Shown: positions 60,266 to 64,000 of the stretch, one piece after another
How positions within the stretch are numbered: position 1 is the first letter of the stretch
Layout of the letters: each line of letters starts with the position of its first letter
Source of the DNA: Peptostreptococcus anaerobius VPI 4330 = DSM 2949
GTDB taxonomy: Bacteria; Bacillota; Clostridia; Peptostreptococcales; Peptostreptococcaceae
Assembly: GCF_000381525.1 (NCBI RefSeq)
Contig: NZ_KB906611.1
Coordinates: forward strand, 1-64,000
DNA: 64,000 nucleotides
Reading direction: 5' to 3'
Translations under genes and position numbers: made by a program
The notes under the pieces: model-generated
The model's input: only the letters and a program-made list of their open reading frames with translations
The model's database searches: none
What the model was told of the DNA's origin: nothing

Positions 60266-60498
60266 TATTTTTTTCCCTCCACTTCAAAATCGAGCCATGA
60301 CTCTTCAACGCCTGTATAGTCAACATCGTTTTTAAGGCAGAACTCTTTTATATTTTTCATAGCATTAAGGTTAGGCTTTGCTTTGCCACCTTCCTATCTA
60401 TTCACAGTAGAAAATGCCACTTTAATTTTTTTAGCAAAGTCTTGCTGCGAAAGAAAGCATCATTGTCTAATTCTTTTAATTTCATCTGGAAATCCCAT
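60265..60498 (-). pseudogene. Xre-type HTH regulator with two in-frame stops
   Basis: A 78-codon frame begins at an ATG at 60498 with AAGGAG 7 bases upstream. It reads MGFPDEIKRIRQ, stop (TGA), CFLSQQDFAKKIKVAFSTVN then R, stop (TAG), EGGKAKPNLNAMKNIKEF and continues to VEGKK, stop. The pieces match small Xre-like regulators that begin with this helix-turn-helix; the TAG stands where the family usually has Trp (NRWE). The normal stop overlaps the hsdM start (TAATG), so the gene once led the operon. Confidence 0.85.
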
Positions 60499-60538
60499 TA
60501 TGCATCTCCTTGCGTAAACATTTCAATAATATAGCGTT

Positions 60539-60544
60539 ATTATA
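60539..60544 (-). promoter_or_regulatory. Extended -10 promoter for the hsd operon
   Basis: Read leftward, TGG precedes TATAAT (60539-60544), an extended -10 form, 41 bases before the regulator ATG. The -35 region is weak. Consensus match only. Confidence 0.5.
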
Positions 60545-60705
60545 CCATATAATAATAATTTTTACTATCTCCTAAAGCTACCTAGTAGAAGGACAAAATT
60601 TATAGAGCATTTGAAAACTTTTTTCTGAAAAAATTCAAATTTAGCCGGAAAAATATCTTTCAAACTCCCTTAGATAGTTAGAAAGGAAAAAAGAGGAACA
60701 AAGCT

Positions 60706-60748
60706 TTTATTTCTAAATTAAATAGAAAAAATACAATTTGGAAATAAA
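60706..60748. repeat. 14-bp inverted repeat beside a terminator
   Basis: TTTATTTCTAAATT (60706-60719) and AATTTGGAAATAAA (60735-60748) pair with one mismatch. It lies in the 282-base spacer between the hsd promoter and the hypothetical gene. An A/T-rich imperfect hairpin also occurs near 60609-60640. No gene is seen in this spacer. Confidence 0.5.
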
Positions 60749-60770
60749 AAGCCACCGAGTGGTGGCTTTT
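60747..60770 (-). terminator. Terminator of the hypothetical gene
   Basis: Perfect arms AAAAGCCACC (60747-60756) and GGTGGCTTTT (60761-60770) with a GAGT loop. Read leftward it is followed by TTTTTATTTCC. It lies 11 bases beyond the stop codon. Confidence 0.9.
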
Positions 60771-60780
60771 AGCTTTCAAT

Positions 60781-61344
60781 TTAATTATCTTCTTCTAGCA
60801 TTTCTAAACATTCATCTAAATCAAATTCTTCCGTGAATTCTGGATCCATATGGGTTAATAAGTGCCAGTCTTCTGAATCTTTTTTTCTAAATAGGATTGC
60901 TTCTCCGTCTTCTGAACCTAAGTAGGCTCTTTCTACTTGGTAGCCTTTCTTTTCTAGATTTTTCTTTACTTCTAAATAATTATTTTCTCTCGCTTTTATA
61001 TATTCTCTTAAATCTGAATTCGCTACTGTGTAGGCATCCACTCTAGTTGCACCTTCTACGATTCCTTTTCCTTTTTTAGATAGGTTTGGAATTTCTTTCC
61101 AATATACTTCTACATCGCCATCTCCTGTAAACATAAGCTTAGTTAGTGGTACTATGTTGCCATTTATTTCTAGTTCCATGTAGTCTGAGATTGAATCTAG
61201 CTTTATAGTTTCGTATTCAAATCCGTCTATTTCTTCAAATTTGTATCCTTTAAGTTGAGATACAAATTTTCTTCCTTCTTCTATGGTGTCAAATAGTCCT
61301 AGCTCTGTGCTCATTCCATCTTGGTATAATTCTAATATAAACAT
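60781..61344 (-). CDS. Hypothetical acidic cytoplasmic protein
   Basis: The 187-residue protein has no signal peptide or membrane segment. It begins MFILELYQDGMSTELGLFDT and ends with an acidic run (EEFDLDECLEMLEEDN). The middle is a mix of strand-like segments and a Lys/Glu helix (IKARENNYLEVKKNLEKKGY). I do not recognise a family. It is a single gene between the PIN-TRAM gene and its own terminator, at the border of the R-M locus. Confidence 0.7.
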   Translation of the reverse strand: MFILELYQDGMSTELGLFDTIEEGRKFVSQLKGYKFEEIDGFEYETIKLDSISDYMELEINGNIVPLTKLMFTGDGDVEVYWKEIPNLSKKGKGIVEGATRVDAYTVANSDLREYIKARENNYLEVKKNLEKKGYQVERAYLGSEDGEAILFRKKDSEDWHLLTHMDPEFTEEFDLDECLEMLEEDN

Positions 61345-61417
61345 TCTTCTCCTTATCTATTTAACTCTATTTCAAATTTAAAACTTGAATGTCTTATGAT
61401 TGTCTTAATTCATAGAA

Positions 61418-62497
61418 CTACTTGACCTTGGCGAATATCATCCTACCTGCTGGAGTCTGAAGTATTGAAGTTACTACTACTGTCCTAGTTTCATTGATAA
61501 ACTTCTTACCATTCTCTACTACTATCATAGTACCATCGTCAAGGTAGGCAACACCCTGTTGGTTTTCCTTACCTTCTTTAACTATTGTAATCAACATCTC
61601 TTCACCAGGTATAGCTATTGGCTTGACCGCATTAGCAAGTTCGTTTATATTCAAGACCTCAACCCCCTGAACCTGGGCTACCTTATTTAAGTTGAAGTCA
61701 TTTGTAACTACCTTGCCCTTTAGGACTGATGCCAATCTTAAAAGCTTGATGTCAACCTCTGCTATATCATCAAAGTCTTGGTTGGTTACCTCTACTTCTA
61801 TTGAACCATCTTCTTGGATCTCGTTTAGTATATCAAGACCCCTTCTACCCCTGACCCTCTTAAGGTCATCGGCTGAATCTGCTATGTGTCTTAGCTCATC
61901 AAGGACAAACTGGGGTATAACAAGCTTACCCTCTATAAAACCTGTCTTGCAGATATCGGCTATTCTACCATCTATTATTACAGATGTATCCAATACCTTA
62001 GGTGGAATATTTCTCTTCAACTTTTTGTGTTTTTCAGATTCTTTCTTCTCACCCTGCTGTCTTAGTTTAAATAAATTAGCCAACTCGTTCTTGCTTCTTA
62101 CGCCTATCCTGATTCCTATAAGTCCAAATATAATGTATGATATAATAGATAGTACCGGTCCAACTATATACAAGTTTTCCAATAATTTACTGACAAAGAA
62201 AGCAATAAAGAATCCCAATAATAATCCCACCGACCCAAGTATAATATCTACCTGAGAATATACTGACAACTCCTTGTCGAATTTCTTACTTATCTTTTTT
62301 AATTGCTTGCTAGCAATCGGCTCCAATAAAAAGAATATTACTCCAACTACAATTCCTAATGCTATACCGCCCCAATAACCATACTTGGTATGTAGGTCTT
62401 TTATAAAGGACATCTCTGGTGTTAGCGATAGGTAAATCGTAGTCGTAAGTGCAAACCCTACTAGAGCAAATACAAACCTTCTTAGTTTTGCTAACAT
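61418..62497 (-). CDS. PIN-TRAM domain membrane protein, YacL-like
   Basis: The 359-residue protein has four N-terminal membrane helices (about 7-135), then a PIN nuclease-like domain with the acidic residues in VLDTSVIIDGRIAD, VLDELRHIAD and VVTNDFNLNK, and a C-terminal TRAM domain (EGKENQQGVAYLDDGTMIVV). Such proteins are proposed membrane-bound ribonucleases. In Firmicutes it usually lies in radA-disA-yacL-ispD-ispF; here disA is missing and ispDF is elsewhere. A GGAGGTG site precedes the ATG. Confidence 0.92.
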   Translation of the reverse strand: MLAKLRRFVFALVGFALTTTIYLSLTPEMSFIKDLHTKYGYWGGIALGIVVGVIFFLLEPIASKQLKKISKKFDKELSVYSQVDIILGSVGLLLGFFIAFFVSKLLENLYIVGPVLSIISYIIFGLIGIRIGVRSKNELANLFKLRQQGEKKESEKHKKLKRNIPPKVLDTSVIIDGRIADICKTGFIEGKLVIPQFVLDELRHIADSADDLKRVRGRRGLDILNEIQEDGSIEVEVTNQDFDDIAEVDIKLLRLASVLKGKVVTNDFNLNKVAQVQGVEVLNINELANAVKPIAIPGEEMLITIVKEGKENQQGVAYLDDGTMIVVENGKKFINETRTVVVTSILQTPAGRMIFAKVK

Positions 62498-62644
62498 TAT
62501 TTCACCTCCTATTAAAATATTGTTTTAATTATAAAACCTTGACTATAATATAGACCAAAAAGCTTGTTTTTAGCTTAGCCTATAAATATTTCATGATCAA
62601 ACTTTAGAAAAAACTGATTTTTCCAAGCCCAATAACTTATCCAA

Positions 62645-64000
62645 CTAGTTGCCCATCAAGGCATACATGGCCTGTCTTAAATTAGACACCGGAACAATCT
62701 CTAGACTATATTCTTTTTTGAATTCATTTAAGTAGTTTCCTCTAGGTATAATCATCTTTTTGAAACCTAATTTTTCACATTCTATTATTCTTTTTTCAAT
62801 GAAACTCACTGTTCTGACCTCTCCAGTAAGACCTATTTCCCCTGTGACAACCACACTTGCATCTATAGGTATGTTCTTGAAACTAGAAGCTACTGCCAAT
62901 GCGATTCCTAGGTCCATAGATGGATCATTTATCTTTAGACCACCTATAATATTTACAAATACATCCTGGTTTTGAATTTGAAGACCGACAACTTTTTCAA
63001 GCACTGCCAAGATAAGGGCTACCCTATTGTTGTCTACACCGGTTGTCGTCCTCCTTGGATAACCGAAATTGGTTGTCGCAACAAGGGCCTGGAGTTCAAG
63101 TAACATAGACCTTGTACCTTCAACAGTTGATACTATTACAGAACCAGATGCATCACTTGGCTTTTCAGATATTAGTACCTTGGATGGATTTTCTAACTCT
63201 TCAAGTCCATTTGCCTTCATCTCAAATACACCAAGTTCATTTGTTGAACCAAACCTATTTTTAACTGCCCTAAGAAGCCTATAGGTATTATATCTTTCAC
63301 CCTCAAAATACAAGACGGTATCCACCATGTGTTCAAGAAGTTTGGGACCGGCTAGGGAGCCTTCCTTTGTTACATGGCCCACTATAAAAGTAGAGATACC
63401 CTTTGACTTGGATATATTCATAAACTTTGAAGTACCTTCTTTTATCTGGCTTACAGTTCCAGGAGCTGCATTTATTTCTGGAGATATCATGGTCTGTATA
63501 GAGTCCACTACAATTGCATCGGGCTTGATATCCTCTATTTGAGACTCTATAGCTGCAAGATTATTTTCTGTGTATATATAGAGATTATCTGAATCTACAC
63601 CTAGTCTTTTGGCCCTCATCTTTATCTGGTTTTCACTTTCTTCACCAGATACATACAAGAGCTTTTTGCCAGATCTAGCTATGTTGTTGGACACTTGAAG
63701 AAGTAGAGTTGACTTTCCTATACCAGGATCTCCACCTACTAAGATCAATGAAGCCGGTATGATTCCGCCACCCAGTACCCTATCTAGTTCAGGTATCATT
63801 GTAGAAAATCTCTCTTCCCTATGGCTCTGTATTGAGTTGATTTTAACAGGCTTTGTGTCAGTTTTTATAGATGCCCTCAAGGCTCTTTCCTTGATAGCTT
63901 TTTCCTTTGGTGTCTCCTTTACCTCTGTCTCTTCCACAAAGGTATTCCACTGCAAACACTCTGGACATTTACCTAGCCACTTTGGATTTTCATAGCCACA
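62645..64000 (-). CDS. radA: DNA repair protein RadA, 5' end outside window
   Basis: The frame is open to the right edge, giving 451 residues. It starts within the C4 zinc finger (CGYENPKWLGKCPEC), then the RecA-like ATPase with Walker A GGDPGIGKST, the RadA motif VKNRFGSTNELGVFEM and a C-terminal Lon-protease-like domain (LGIALAVASSFKN). RadA (Sms) is a branch-migration helicase acting in recombination. Only about 10 N-terminal residues seem to be missing. The 147-base spacer to the PIN gene lacks disA and holds a weak AAGCT/AGCTT hairpin. Confidence 0.96.
   Translation of the reverse strand, partial: CGYENPKWLGKCPECLQWNTFVEETEVKETPKEKAIKERALRASIKTDTKPVKINSIQSHREERFSTMIPELDRVLGGGIIPASLILVGGDPGIGKSTLLLQVSNNIARSGKKLLYVSGEESENQIKMRAKRLGVDSDNLYIYTENNLAAIESQIEDIKPDAIVVDSIQTMISPEINAAPGTVSQIKEGTSKFMNISKSKGISTFIVGHVTKEGSLAGPKLLEHMVDTVLYFEGERYNTYRLLRAVKNRFGSTNELGVFEMKANGLEELENPSKVLISEKPSDASGSVIVSTVEGTRSMLLELQALVATTNFGYPRRTTTGVDNNRVALILAVLEKVVGLQIQNQDVFVNIIGGLKINDPSMDLGIALAVASSFKNIPIDASVVVTGEIGLTGEVRTVSFIEKRIIECEKLGFKKMIIPRGNYLNEFKKEYSLEIVPVSNLRQAMYALMGN

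Noticed and set aside
60265..60498. Programmed stop-codon readthrough in the Xre-type gene
   Set aside because: Two different stops (TGA and TAG), no readthrough context or selenocysteine structure seen; ordinary decay is simpler.

Overview
The window looks like chromosomal DNA from a low-GC, Gram-positive, anaerobic clostridial organism, most likely a member of the Peptostreptococcaceae close to Peptostreptococcus. The grounds are AT-rich spacers, strong AGGAGG ribosome sites, CWB2 surface-protein domains as in Clostridioides difficile, a short-type ProRS under a T-box, and an ECF module beside the ribosomal genes. The family placement is an inference from gene content. No rRNA, tRNA or CRISPR array was seen.

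Layout. 1-326: 5' part of a transposase gene and the probable end of its insertion sequence. 419-4698: a DUF2974 hydrolase and a CWB2/NlpC-P60 cell-wall protein, divergent from a double-rhodanese lipoprotein. 4794-9130: a GNAT acetyltransferase, then aroQ-aroC-aroA-aroB (read leftward as aroB, aroA, aroC, aroQ) for chorismate and prephenate. 9204-11699: ecfT-ecfA2-ecfA1, the shared motor of ECF vitamin/metal importers. 12026-14238: a D-2-hydroxyacid dehydrogenase, a DUF1275 membrane protein and a small Ser/Pro/Ala-repeat secreted protein. 14636-29005: the S10-spc-alpha ribosomal supercluster with secY, adk, infA and rpoA. 29270-33978: GDPD phosphodiesterase, M20 amidohydrolase and two envelope proteins, lying between rpsJ and tuf. 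34246-38770: the str operon (rpsL, rpsG, fusA, tuf). 39048-45073: capA, an M29 aminopeptidase, an MFS exporter with a PH/GRAM-like membrane protein, and ispD-ispF. 45256-50376: flavodoxin, AraC regulator and a CydDC-like heterodimeric ABC exporter. 50683-52490: proS with a T-box leader. 52510-60498: a type I restriction-modification locus. 60781-64000: a hypothetical gene, a PIN-TRAM protein (YacL) and the 3' part of radA.

The ribosomal supercluster has been rearranged. rpsD is absent between rpsK and rpoA, and map is absent between adk and infA. Four unrelated genes separate tuf from rpsJ, three separate rplQ from ecfA1, and rpoBC is not upstream of rpsL. truA-rplM-rpsI does not follow ecfT. 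disA is absent between radA and yacL. The S10 promoter has its -35 box inside the terminator hairpin of the upstream gene, and the str promoter fires straight into a terminator-like hairpin.

The strongest lead is the type I R-M locus. Its hsdS carries two simple-sequence devices. One is a 12-bp tandem repeat coding TAEL in the central spacer, the element known in EcoR124I/EcoDXXI to set the recognition-site gap. The other is an 18-unit TCTG tract at the 3' end. With 18 units the protein ends in a QTDR tail after two target-recognition domains. With 16 or 19 units the frame would continue into a third recognition domain of about 200 residues. Both distal domains share an identical 42-bp segment that could recombine. 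A RhuM-family gene sits between hsdM and hsdS, and a Xre-type regulator gene with two stop codons heads the operon. Together they suggest a phase-variable DNA methylation switch of unusual architecture.
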